The notes below the pieces were generated by a model that had not been told where the DNA came from, did not search any database, and saw nothing but the letters and a program-made list of their open reading frames with translations. DNA of 35,327 nt from positions 1 through 35,327 of the forward strand of contig NZ_JACJJE010000034.1 in assembly GCF_016899775.1 (NCBI RefSeq). The letters run 5' to 3'. Within the stretch, counting starts at the first letter, position 1, and every line of letters begins with the position of its first letter. Shown here piece by piece: positions 7,527 to 14,682 of the stretch. This stretch comes from Pseudoflavonifractor capillosus. GTDB lineage: Bacteria > Bacillota > Clostridia > Oscillospirales > Oscillospiraceae. The position numbers and the translations under genes are program-made.

Positions 7527-8196
7527 CGCCGCACCTCATCACATAGCCAAAGCCCCGGACGGTGTGGATCAGCTTGTTGGGAAAGGGCTTGTCCACCTTG
7601 TTGCGCAGGTACCGGATGTACACGTCCACGATGTTGGAGTCGTAGTCAAAGTCGAAGTTCCAGACGTGGTCAGAGATCTGGAAGCGGGTCAGGGTCTGCC
7701 CCTGGTGGCGCAGCAAATACTCCAGCAGGGCGTACTCCTTGGAGGTCAGCAGCAGCTTTTTCCCGGCCCTCTGGACAGTTTTGCTGGCCGTGTCCATCAC
7801 CAGATCATCCAGCTTTAATACAGGGCTTCGCACCTCGCTCTGGCGGCGGAGCAGGGCCCGGACCCGGGCCAGCAGCTCGTCAAAGGAGAAGGGCTTCACC
7901 AGATAGTCGTCCGCCCCGGCGTCCAGCCCGGCCACCCGGTCCTCGATGGAATCCTTGGCCGTGAGCAGCAGGACGTTGGCGTGGTTTCCCCCGCCCCGCA
8001 GCCTGCGCAGCAGCGTCAGCCCGTCCATTTTGGGGAGCATCCAGTCCAGGACGATGCAGTCATAGTCCGCCGCCTCCGCGTAGTCCAGACCGTCCCGACC
8101 GTCAAAGCAGCAGTCCACGGAGTGGCCCTCCTCCGCCAGACGTTTGGCCAGGATGCCATTCAGCGCCGCATCGTCTTCAATCACCAAAACACGCAT
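7519..8196 (-). CDS. OmpR-family response regulator of TCS-A
   Basis: 225 residues: receiver domain with phosphoacceptor Asp51 in VLDWMLP, acidic EDD at 7-9 and Lys in LVKPF, then a winged-helix DNA-binding domain ending with RGFGYVMR. Start ATG 8196 follows AAGGAGGTG. It is first in an operon with the kinase. Its own promoter (8229-8260) and two others in the window carry CTCAT repeats at 11-base spacing, the arrangement expected for a tandem-binding OmpR/PhoB-type regulator, so positive autoregulation is likely. Confidence 0.94.
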   Translation of the reverse strand: MRVLVIEDDAALNGILAKRLAEEGHSVDCCFDGRDGLDYAEAADYDCIVLDWMLPKMDGLTLLRRLRGGGNHANVLLLTAKDSIEDRVAGLDAGADDYLVKPFSFDELLARVRALLRRQSEVRSPVLKLDDLVMDTASKTVQRAGKKLLLTSKEYALLEYLLRHQGQTLTRFQISDHVWNFDFDYDSNIVDVYIRYLRNKVDKPFPNKLIHTVRGFGYVMRCGDA

Positions 8197-8228
8197 ACGC
8201 GTTCACCTCCTTGATTGATATGCGCTCT

Positions 8229-8260
8229 ATCTTAACGGAGAAAAATGAGAATCCGGTGAA
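8229..8260 (-). promoter_or_regulatory. TCS-A autoregulatory promoter
   Basis: On the minus strand TTCAC (8260-8256) and CTCAT (8249-8245) are 11 bases apart. Fifteen bases from the start of CTCAT is the -10 TAAGAT (8234-8229), 33 bases before the regulator start codon. It shows the same spacing rules as 4359-4401 and 8266-8308, with one repeat degenerate and the third not recognisable. Confidence 0.55.
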
Positions 8261-8265
8261 AAAAC

Positions 8266-8308
8266 CTCATTTGATCCTCATGGTTTTCTCATTTCCCTGA
8301 GGTATATT
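8266..8308 (+). promoter_or_regulatory. orphan triple-CTCAT promoter divergent from TCS-A
   Basis: Three perfect CTCAT repeats (8266, 8277, 8288), each 11 bases apart, with TATATT (8303-8308) 15 bases after the start of the third. This is the best operator of the class in the window, yet it points at a 45-codon frame that runs into the next gene's terminator. Confidence 0.7.
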
Positions 8309-8374
8309 GTCACCAGATTTAAGGGCGGGGCAAATTGCCGACAAATTCCGTCTTCAGACCAAGGAGGCATCTTT

Positions 8375-8512
8375 ATGAATGAATTGAGACAAAAGCGGCG
8401 GGCCCAGCCCCGCCGCTTGCCTTGTCATATCAGCATGGCCAGCGTCCCGGCCACGATCAGGGCCAGCCCCAGGCCGGAGCGGCGGGTCAGCCGCTCATGG
8501 AACACCAGGTAG
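8375..8512 (+). pseudogene. short frame or gene remnant behind the orphan CTCAT promoter
   Basis: ATG 8375 has a strong AAGGAGG (8361-8367) and starts MNELRQK, a plausible protein start. From codon 7 the frame passes into the terminator of the oppositely oriented EamA transporter gene, then antisense through its 3' end, and stops at 8512. The promoter, operator and ribosome site look intact and the body does not, so I read it as the leftover start of a TCS-A target gene removed by deletion. A short regulated peptide is the alternative. Confidence 0.4.
8387..8418 (-). terminator. terminator of the TCS-B/EamA operon
   Basis: A 10-bp GC-rich stem (8393-8402 with 8409-8418) just past the EamA transporter stop, followed on the minus strand by TTTTGTCTC. 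Confidence 0.75.
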
Positions 8513-9288
8513 GAGAAGGCCACCGTGACCAGAATGCTCAGCTTGTCGATGGGGGCCACCACGCTGGCGGGGCCGTCCTGAAGGGCATGGTAGTAACACA
8601 GCCAGGAGGCGCCGGTGGCGATACCGGACAGGCAGATGAAGATCAACTCGCGCCGTGGCACCTGCCGCACCGCTTTGGCCTTGCCGGTCACCAGCACCAT
8701 GACCCAGGCCATGACCAGCACCACCCCGGTGCGGATGGCGGTCCCCAGATTGGACTCCACCCCCTGGATACCCACCTTGCCCAGAATGGCGGTGAGGCTG
8801 GCAAACATAGCGGAGCCGAAGGCGCAGAGCATCCAGCCCTTCCCAGAGCCCCCGCGCGGGCCTTCCTGCTGCCTCTTCTCGATCATCAGGAAGGTGCCCG
8901 CGCCGATCAGCACCACCCCGATCCCCTGGAACAGGCCTATGGGCTCTCCCAGCAGGAGGAACGCCAGCAGGATGGTGAGCACGGTGCTGGATTTGTCGAT
9001 GGGCACCACCTTGTTGATGTCGCTGATTTGAAGCGCCCTAAAATAGCACAGCCAGGAAGCGCCGGTGGCCAGCCCGGACAGGATCAGAAACAAGAGCGTC
9101 GTCCGGTCTATGGTTTGAATCTGCTCCTGGGACCCCACCACAAATACCATCATCCATGCAAAGATCAGAACGACGATGGTTCGGATCGCGGTGGCCACCG
9201 TGGAGTCCGTCTTTTGGATGCCGCACTTGGCCAAAACTGCCGTTACGCCCGCAAAAAATGCGGAGCCGGCTGCAAAAAGGAGCCACAT
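8425..9288 (-). CDS. EamA/DMT-superfamily transporter
   Basis: 287 residues made of two similar halves of five helices each, the classic EamA duplication. Both halves carry matching segments (AIRTIVVL and AIRTGVVL; ATGASWLCY in each; PIDKSSTVLT and PIDKLSILVT). EamA proteins export or import small metabolites such as amino acids, sugars or nucleosides; the substrate cannot be read from sequence. ATG 9288 with AGAAGG upstream is preferred to the GTG at 9294. It lies 21 bases after the TCS-B regulator gene and shares its operon, so it is probably the effector or feedback gene of that system. Confidence 0.85.
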   Translation of the reverse strand: MWLLFAAGSAFFAGVTAVLAKCGIQKTDSTVATAIRTIVVLIFAWMMVFVVGSQEQIQTIDRTTLLFLILSGLATGASWLCYFRALQISDINKVVPIDKSSTVLTILLAFLLLGEPIGLFQGIGVVLIGAGTFLMIEKRQQEGPRGGSGKGWMLCAFGSAMFASLTAILGKVGIQGVESNLGTAIRTGVVLVMAWVMVLVTGKAKAVRQVPRRELIFICLSGIATGASWLCYYHALQDGPASVVAPIDKLSILVTVAFSYLVFHERLTRRSGLGLALIVAGTLAMLI

Positions 9289-9309
9289 TTCCACTTGCCT
9301 TCTTCCCTG

Positions 9310-10002
9310 TCATTGTCCTTTAAACCGGTAGCCCGCGCCCCACACCGTCTGAATATACCGGGGGCGGCTGGGGTCCGGCTCGATCTTTTCCCGAATCCGA
9401 TTGATATGGACCGCCACGGTGGCGTTGTCCCCCATGGCCTCCAACCCCCAGATCCTTTCGTACAGCTCCTCCCGGCTGAACACCATGTCCAGATGGAGCA
9501 TCAAAAAGCAGAGCAGCTCATATTCCCGGTTTTTCAGTTCCACCTCCCGCCCGTCCACAAAGACCCGCCGGGTCTCCGTGTTCAGGCGCACGCCGCCCAC
9601 CTGAAGCTCCGGCTTCGCCCTCTGCTGCCCGCCGGTCAGGCGCTGGTACCGGGCCAGGTGGGCGCGGACCCGGGCCACCAGGACACTGGGGGAAAAGGGC
9701 TTTTCAATGTAGTCGTCCGCCCCAAGGCCCAGGCCCCGGATCTTGTCAATGTCCTCCCGCCGGGCGGTCACCATGAGGATGGGGACATCGGTCTCCTCCC
9801 GCAGACGGCGGCAGACAGAGAACCCATCCATGCCCGGCAGCATCAGGTCCAGCAGGATCAGGTCAAAGTCCCCGTGAAGCCCCCGCTCCAGTCCCGCAAG
9901 CCCGTCCGCGGCGATCTCCACCTGATAGTTGTTCAGCTCCAGGTAATCCCGCTCGATAGCGGCGATATCTCCGTCATCCTCAACGATCAGGATTTTCTGC
10001 AT
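9310..10002 (-). CDS. OmpR-family response regulator of TCS-B
   Basis: 230 residues: receiver domain with EDD at 8-10, phosphoacceptor Asp52 in LLDLMLPGMDG, switch Lys in IEKPF, then a winged helix ending in TVWGAGYRFKGQ. Start ATG 10002 has AAAGGAGG upstream; the frame is open further upstream only because it overlaps the kinase gene. Unusually it follows its kinase, overlapping it by 23 bases. Its probable operator class is TTTAW at 11-base spacing, inferred from the promoter of its own operon. Confidence 0.94.
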   Translation of the reverse strand: MQKILIVEDDGDIAAIERDYLELNNYQVEIAADGLAGLERGLHGDFDLILLDLMLPGMDGFSVCRRLREETDVPILMVTARREDIDKIRGLGLGADDYIEKPFSPSVLVARVRAHLARYQRLTGGQQRAKPELQVGGVRLNTETRRVFVDGREVELKNREYELLCFLMLHLDMVFSREELYERIWGLEAMGDNATVAVHINRIREKIEPDPSRPRYIQTVWGAGYRFKGQ

Positions 10003-11437
10003 TGCAGGCTTCCTCCTTTGAAAGTGTGATCTCAATGGCCAGTCCCCCGTGTGGGCCGCTGCGGGCCCGGATGGTCCCGCCCATGCCCTGCACCGCCTTG
10101 GCGGCGATGGCCAGTCCCAGGCCGCTGCCCCCGGCGGGGTTTTTCCGGGCCGGGTCGCTGCGGTAAAAGACGTCGAACAGCTTGGGCAGGGCCTCCTCCG
10201 GCACTCCCGGGCCGTCATCGGCCAGGGTCAGGCGGCCGCTCTCCTCCAGCGTGATCCGGAGGCGTCCCGTCTCCTTGGCCTTATATTTGATGCTGTTTTC
10301 CAGAATGTTGGAGAGCACCCGGCGCAGCTGTTCAGGGTCGGCGGAGACGGTCACCGGGGCCAGCTGCTCCGCCGTGATCTCCAGCCCGCGTGTCCGGCTG
10401 TCCAGGGCGGCCTCCTCCACAAATCCGGCGACAAACTCGTCCAGGCGGATGGGGCGCATCTCCATGGGGACCCCCTCCAGGTCCAGCTTGGAGTAGAAAA
10501 AGAGCTGAGACACCAGACGGTCGATGTCTTCCGCCTTGGTGCGGATGGTGCGCAGGTACCGCTGCTTGCTCTCCTCGGTCTGGGCCACTCCGTCCAGCAG
10601 GCCCTCCACATAGGCCCGGATGGAGGTCAGGGGGGAGCGCAGGTCGTGGGAGATGCCCGCCAGCAGCTCCTTCCGGCTCTCCTCGTCCCGGCGGGTGCGC
10701 TCCACCGATTCTTTCAGCCGGGCGGCCATCTCGTTAAACGCGCCGCACACCGGCGCAAACTCGTCCTTCCCGGCATAGGCGATTCGGAAGTCCAGATCGC
10801 CCTCCCCCAGCCTGCGGGCCCCTTCGCTCAGCAGGTCAAGGGGCTCTTCGATCTTGCGGACCACAAACCGGGTGAGAAAGCGGTTGGTCATCAGGACGGT
10901 GAGAAACACCACAAAAATCACCCCGATGGCCGCCAGCGCAAGCGCGACTCTCAGCCCACTGTCCAGACGGCCCTGACTGGTCCCGAACAGATACAGGGCC
11001 CAGGTGCCGCCTTGGTATTCTCCGCTGGTCCGGTAAATGCTTCGCTCCCCGGCCGAGACGAGCACCTCGGCCTCACCGACGCCGTCCGCGGCCTGGGCCA
11101 GCCGGCTGTCGCTCGGCCGCTCCTCACCCGCGGCGTATGCAGGGACGCCGTCCCGCACCACGACGATGCGGAGCGCCCCGGACTCCGTCATGGACTCCAG
11201 CCCCCCTATCCGGCCGGTCCATGTGTCCGGGTCGTCGGCCAGGCAGCCCTGAAGCTGCCTGGTGACGCTCCGTCCGAGCCGGGAAAAGTCCTCCCCATCC
11301 TCCAGGTGCATGCCCCCTCCGCCGTGGAGGATAAACCAGAGCAGCCCCAGGCACACCAGTCCGATCAAAGCCGCAATGGCCGCGGGGACTGCAATCATCA
11401 GAATATTGGAGCAGAACAGGCGTTTTTTGATGGTCAT
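9980..11437 (-). CDS. sensor histidine kinase of TCS-B
   Basis: 485 residues. Helix 1 (about 10-37), an extracellular region (about 38-162), helix 2 (about 163-185), HAMP (about 188-243), HisKA with His264 in GISHDLRSPLTSIRAY, and HATPase with N box LSNILENSIKY, LADDGPGVP and GSGLGLAIA. The start is taken as the codon before TIKKRLF, which has AAGGAGG eight bases upstream, in preference to the ATG at 11476. It is the first gene of the operon. A MITE-like element sits immediately upstream of its operator. Confidence 0.93.
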   Translation of the reverse strand: MTIKKRLFCSNILMIAVPAAIAALIGLVCLGLLWFILHGGGGMHLEDGEDFSRLGRSVTRQLQGCLADDPDTWTGRIGGLESMTESGALRIVVVRDGVPAYAAGEERPSDSRLAQAADGVGEAEVLVSAGERSIYRTSGEYQGGTWALYLFGTSQGRLDSGLRVALALAAIGVIFVVFLTVLMTNRFLTRFVVRKIEEPLDLLSEGARRLGEGDLDFRIAYAGKDEFAPVCGAFNEMAARLKESVERTRRDEESRKELLAGISHDLRSPLTSIRAYVEGLLDGVAQTEESKQRYLRTIRTKAEDIDRLVSQLFFYSKLDLEGVPMEMRPIRLDEFVAGFVEEAALDSRTRGLEITAEQLAPVTVSADPEQLRRVLSNILENSIKYKAKETGRLRITLEESGRLTLADDGPGVPEEALPKLFDVFYRSDPARKNPAGGSGLGLAIAAKAVQGMGGTIRARSGPHGGLAIEITLSKEEACNAENPDR

Positions 11438-11464
11438 TCCCACCGCCTCCTTCTTGCATCTGGT

Positions 11465-11507
11465 ATCATAACACATTTTTCTTTGTTGTTCTTAAACTGC
11501 AAATAAA
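11465..11507 (-). promoter_or_regulatory. TCS-B autoregulatory promoter (TTTAW class)
   Basis: On the minus strand: TTTAT (11507-11503), TTTAA (11496-11492) and CAAAG (11485-11481), 11 bases apart, then TATGAT (11470-11465) as -10, 15 bases from the start of the third. The first two repeats match those at 12841 and the second matches that at 1864, so I assign the class to the TCS-B regulator. The outermost repeat overlaps the duplicated target site of the adjacent mobile repeat. Confidence 0.5.
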
Positions 11508-11731
11508 ATATGGAGAGACCGTCGAAAAAGTGGCAAAAGCCACTTTTTCGAATGGGGCTACACGAAATTTTGACCTCGATTTCTTGCGAAATTGTCGGTC
11601 AAAATTTCGTGAGAGGTGTCATTTCCGAGGCGCATGTCCTCGGAAATGACAGGATTGAATTTTATTCCGCCGTCTGCGGACGGCGGAACTCCTTGCAGGA
11701 GGGCTTTTTCGACAGCCTGAAAATATGGAGA
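11505..11731. mobile_element. MITE-like element with 12-bp target duplication
   Basis: A non-coding insert of about 203 bases between two identical copies of AAAATATGGAGA (11505-11516 and 11720-11731). Its ends are inverted repeats: AGACCGTCGAAAAAG at the left and the complement of AGGCTGTCGAAAAAG at the right (13 of 15 match, counting the A shared with the direct repeat). The inside is a string of perfect or near-perfect hairpins: about 11522-11551, 11562-11610, 11618-11650, 11665-11688 and 11689-11701. No coding frame fits. It looks like a miniature inverted-repeat transposable element moved by a transposase supplied elsewhere. Confidence 0.8.
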
Positions 11732-11842
11732 ATCCCAGGGAATGCAGCGCTCCATATACGCATGATTTTTGCGGCATGTGATTCAAACATGAAACAACTG
11801 TGAACAAATTCTTTCTGTTTTATGAAGGATGATGAAACTCTG

Positions 11843-11871
11843 TTGACAGGGAACCGGTCTGATGCTATAAC
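11843..11871 (+). promoter_or_regulatory. lipoprotein gene promoter
   Basis: Consensus -35 TTGACA (11843-11848), a 17-base spacer, and -10 TATAAC (11866-11871), about 30 bases before the start codon. It fits a housekeeping sigma factor. Confidence 0.7.
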
Positions 11872-11901
11872 AGGGCATCATGAAAAGGAGTGGTGATTCT
11901 C

Positions 11902-12591
11902 ATGATGAAAAAACGGTACATTGCGGGCATTGCCTGTCTGGCGGCTTCCCTTATGATGCTGCTGGCCGCCTGCAGCGCCTCAGGCTCCGATTCGTCTTCG
12001 TCCGCGTCCGCACAGCCGCCCGCCGCTTCGGGCAGCACATCTTCGGAAACGCCCTCGGCTTCGCCCACTGAGGACGCCGCGTTCACACCCGGCACCTGGC
12101 TGTCTGATGGCGGACAGTATTACTTCTTTGACGAGGGCGGCGCCACAGGCCGGACGGCCGGCCTGGAGGATGGAACCGGCGTGGGATTCACATACTCCAT
12201 AGCCGGAACAGAGGCCGTCTTTTCCATGGGCGCGGCGGACAACACCAGTTCCTGCACCGTGAGCCGCAATGGGGACACGGTCACCCTGGATTGGGCGGAC
12301 GGCGCCACAGAGCACCTCACCTACGTCTCTGAGCAGGGGTCCGACACATTCCAGTTTTACAGCAACCAGGAGCTGGCCGATCTGGCCTTGCGCTTCTATC
12401 AGGAAAACAACAGCGCACAGGACAACCAAAATCTGACCTCCGCCGCTCAGACCAACGAGGACGGCAGCGTCTCCATCCAGGTGTATGAGAACTTGGGCGA
12501 CCACAACAGCACCGCCGCCTGGTACACCGTGGACCGCCTGACCGCCGCCGGCACCGACGGCTCCGGTCAGGAGGTGGCGCTGGCCGGCTGA
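11902..12591 (+). CDS. secreted lipoprotein of unknown function
   Basis: 229 residues. A lysine-containing signal peptide ends in the lipobox LLAAC, so the mature protein is a lipid-anchored surface protein starting at Cys. A Ser/Ala/Pro/Thr-rich linker of about 40 residues follows, then a compact acidic beta-rich domain (GTWLSDGGQYYFFDEGG, then TYSIAGTEAVFSM) that looks like a short lipocalin- or META-like barrel. I recognise no specific family for it. ATG 11902 is chosen 11 bases after AAGGAG; ATG 11905 is an alternative. It stands alone between two repeat elements. Confidence 0.75.
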   Translation: MMKKRYIAGIACLAASLMMLLAACSASGSDSSSSASAQPPAASGSTSSETPSASPTEDAAFTPGTWLSDGGQYYFFDEGGATGRTAGLEDGTGVGFTYSIAGTEAVFSMGAADNTSSCTVSRNGDTVTLDWADGATEHLTYVSEQGSDTFQFYSNQELADLALRFYQENNSAQDNQNLTSAAQTNEDGSVSIQVYENLGDHNSTAAWYTVDRLTAAGTDGSGQEVALAG

Positions 12592-12623
12592 GCCGGTCCG
12601 GCATCCGAAGCAAGAACCCTCTG

Positions 12624-12788
12624 GGCCTAGTTTAAAAATTGGAAATATGCCCAACAGCGAAGGATTTTTTCGTCAGGCAAGGCGATTTGACGCAGCAATA
12701 CTTTGTGTATCGCAAGGAAAATCAACGCAATATGACGGAAAAAGACTCGCTGTTCGGGCATGTTGACATTTTTCAAACAAGGCCTAGG
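12624..12788. repeat. palindromic interspersed repeat, copy 1
   Basis: About 165 bases forming an imperfect long palindrome. The left end (GCCTAG, then TTTAAAAATTGGAAATATGCCC split by small differences) pairs with the right end, and the CAACAGCGAAGG and TTTTTTCGTCA arms pair with the matching part of the right half. Strongly similar in order and sequence to 21142-21307 (shared cores: AAGGCGATTTGACGC and GCAAGGAAAATCAACGC). It contains no coding frame and lies between the lipoprotein and flippase genes. Confidence 0.8.
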
Positions 12789-12840
12789 CTGTTTCGTATG
12801 GTTTAGAGGGCTCTTTTCCGCTGAACCCGGCACAAAAATG

Positions 12841-12883
12841 TTTATCTCTGGTTTATCCATGGTTTAAGAATCGGAGGTAGCAT
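12841..12883 (+). promoter_or_regulatory. flippase promoter with triple TTTAW operator
   Basis: TTTAT (12841), TTTAT (12852) and TTTAA (12863) at exact 11-base spacing. Fifteen bases after the start of the third is TAGCAT (12878-12883), a weak -10. It shares spacing and repeat type with the TCS-B promoter and the P-type ATPase promoter. Confidence 0.5.
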
Positions 12884-12948
12884 AAAGCAATCTGTGGGAA
12901 ACGTCCCGCATAAACTTGCCGGCAAGCGGCCCCTGGGAGGCTGACCCC

Positions 12949-14331
12949 TTGAATCTCTATCGGAATTTGATTTCCAACACCGTTTTGTTTGGCATCAGCA
13001 CATTCGGCGCCCGGTTTCTTACCTTTCTGCTCACCCCTTTCTACACCCGCGTCCTCTCCAGCGCCGAATACGGAATCACCGACCTGCTGATCCAGACCGG
13101 AAACCTGATCATCCCCATTGCCTCCGTCGGAATCGCAAACGGAGTGATCTGATACGGGCTGGAGCGCAGCTCCAACAAGGCCAGCGTTTTTACCACCGGT
13201 ATTCTGGTGACGCCGGCCGGCTTCTTCGTTCTGGCCCTGGCCTCCCCCCTCCTGGACCAGCTGACGTTTCTCTCCGGATATGTGCGGCTGGTTCTGCTCT
13301 ATGTGCTGGCGGCCAACCTCCACTCGATCTGCAACCAATTCGCACGCGCGCTGGGCCATGTCCGTCTCTTTGCGCTGGACGGCATCTTCCGCACGGTTCT
13401 GACAATTCTGCTTAATATTTTGCTGCTGGCGGTCTTCCCCCTGGGGGCCGCCGGCTATGTGCTGGCCAACGTACTGGCCGACGGAATTGCCGCGGTATTT
13501 GTGTTTTCTGCCGCGAAAGAGTGGAAATACCTGCGTCTGTCGTCCCTCTCCCGGTCGGAAGCCGGACGGATGCTCCGGTACAGCGCGCCGCTGGTGCCCA
13601 GCACCCTTTGCAGCTGGATCATCAACATCTCGGACCGGTATTTGATCGCCCTGCTGATCGGCAGCGCCGCCACCGGCATTTACGCGGTGTCCAACAAAGT
13701 TCCCAATATTTTGATGAATGTAGCCGGCATTTTCACGTCCGCATGGCAGCTCTCCGCGCTGGCGGAGCAGCCGAAGGCGGAAAAGGAGCGTTTTTTCTCC
13801 AATGTGTATGCCGTCTATTCGGCCATCGCCTTTGTGACCGCCTCCGGAGTCATCCTCACGGCGCGGCTGTCCACCCGCCTGCTGGCGGCTCCGGAGTACT
13901 ATGAGGCGTGGCGGTATGTGCCGGTGCTCACTTTGGCCACCACCTTCGCCTGCCTGGGCTCCTTTCTGTCCTCCATCTATATGGTGGAACAGCGCAGCAC
14001 AGCCACCCTTGTCACAACCATGCTTGGCGCCGCCTGCAATCTGGCGGGGAATTTTTTCCTGATTCCGCTCTGGGGCTCTATGGGCGCGGCCGTCTCCACC
14101 CTGTTCAGCTATATTCTGATCTTCACTGTGCGGGCCCTCCACACCCGCTCCATGCTGCGGATTCATTGGGCGCTCCATCGCCTTCTCCCCTGCGTTCTCC
14201 TGCTGTGTATCCAGTGCGTCCTTATGGAGCGGGAGGTCCCCTACCTGCCCATGTGGTCGTGCCTCTGCTTCGCGGCAGTCGCGCTCATAAACCGCAGGCC
14301 CCTCTGGAGCGCCCTCAGGAAGGCGCTCTGA
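12949..14331 (+). pseudogene. oligosaccharide flippase (Wzx/MATE-like), broken by an in-frame stop
   Basis: A frame of 460 codons encoding a multi-helix polysaccharide/lipid-linked sugar flippase. Its N-terminus (NTVLFGISTFGARFLTFLLT, then PFYTRVLSSAEYG) and later helices fit the family. At codon 68 (13150-13152) a TGA interrupts GVI-stop-YGLE, where related proteins carry Arg (GVIRYGL type), so one CGA-to-TGA change explains the break. The frame is otherwise intact through to 14331, which suggests a recent mutation or a sequencing error. Start is TTG 12949 with GGGAGG eight bases upstream. A short peptide and a restarted C-terminal piece (from a GTG at 13207) are possible products. Confidence 0.82.
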
Positions 14332-14682
14332 CGCCGCCGCCCGGAAGCGGCTCCCCCTGGGCGTGCGCTCCCCCGGCCTGCCCCCGCGCGTTTTCCGGCA
14401 GAGGGGCGGCTTGCTGCGCCCGCCCCTGAGGAGCGTCACTCCCCCTCACTCAGAAATCCTCAAAGATGGAGGCCCGGCATTTCAATGCCGGGCCTCCCAG
14501 CTTGCCGAAAAACCTCTGTTTAGACGAATCCGCCCGAGTATTGGCGGGGGAACTCGAGGGGGCAGCCGCCCGCCTCAAATGGAATCAAATGCCCCGGAAG
14601 GCCTGCTGTGCAAGACTTCCGGCAAGCGAAGCGCGGACTTTTGCGCCGAACAGCGGTGCAAAGGCAACGGCATTTTTCCGGT
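14332..14682. other. 351-base non-coding spacer
   Basis: Between the broken flippase and the P-loop protein gene, which converge. It holds a strong hairpin at 14468-14497 and a CCGGAAG/CTTCCGG stem near 14594-14625. The part from about 14500 to 14640 has no convincing frame, and its hairpin-rich, GC-varied texture looks like a dispersed non-coding repeat. I cannot confirm that from one copy. Confidence 0.4.
14468..14497 (-). terminator. strong hairpin downstream of convergent genes
   Basis: A perfect 13-bp stem (GGAGGCCCGGCAT and complement) with loop TTCA. On the minus strand it is followed by ATCTTTG, a modest T tail. It could end transcripts from either side. Confidence 0.6.

Noticed and set aside
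8422-11506. Long plus-strand open frames (about 535 and 485 codons) opposite TCS-B
   Set aside because: Antisense shadows caused by GC-rich third positions of the real kinase, regulator and transporter genes; composition is low-complexity (Gly/His/Gln/Pro) and there is no family motif.
11510-11803. 97-codon frame through the MITE-like element
   Set aside because: It is made of the hairpins and target duplication and has no ribosome site; the non-coding element explains the sequence better.
12853-14439. 528-codon minus-strand frame opposite the flippase
   Set aside because: Spans the whole flippase in antisense and has no recognisable domain; the plus-strand protein clearly fits a known family.
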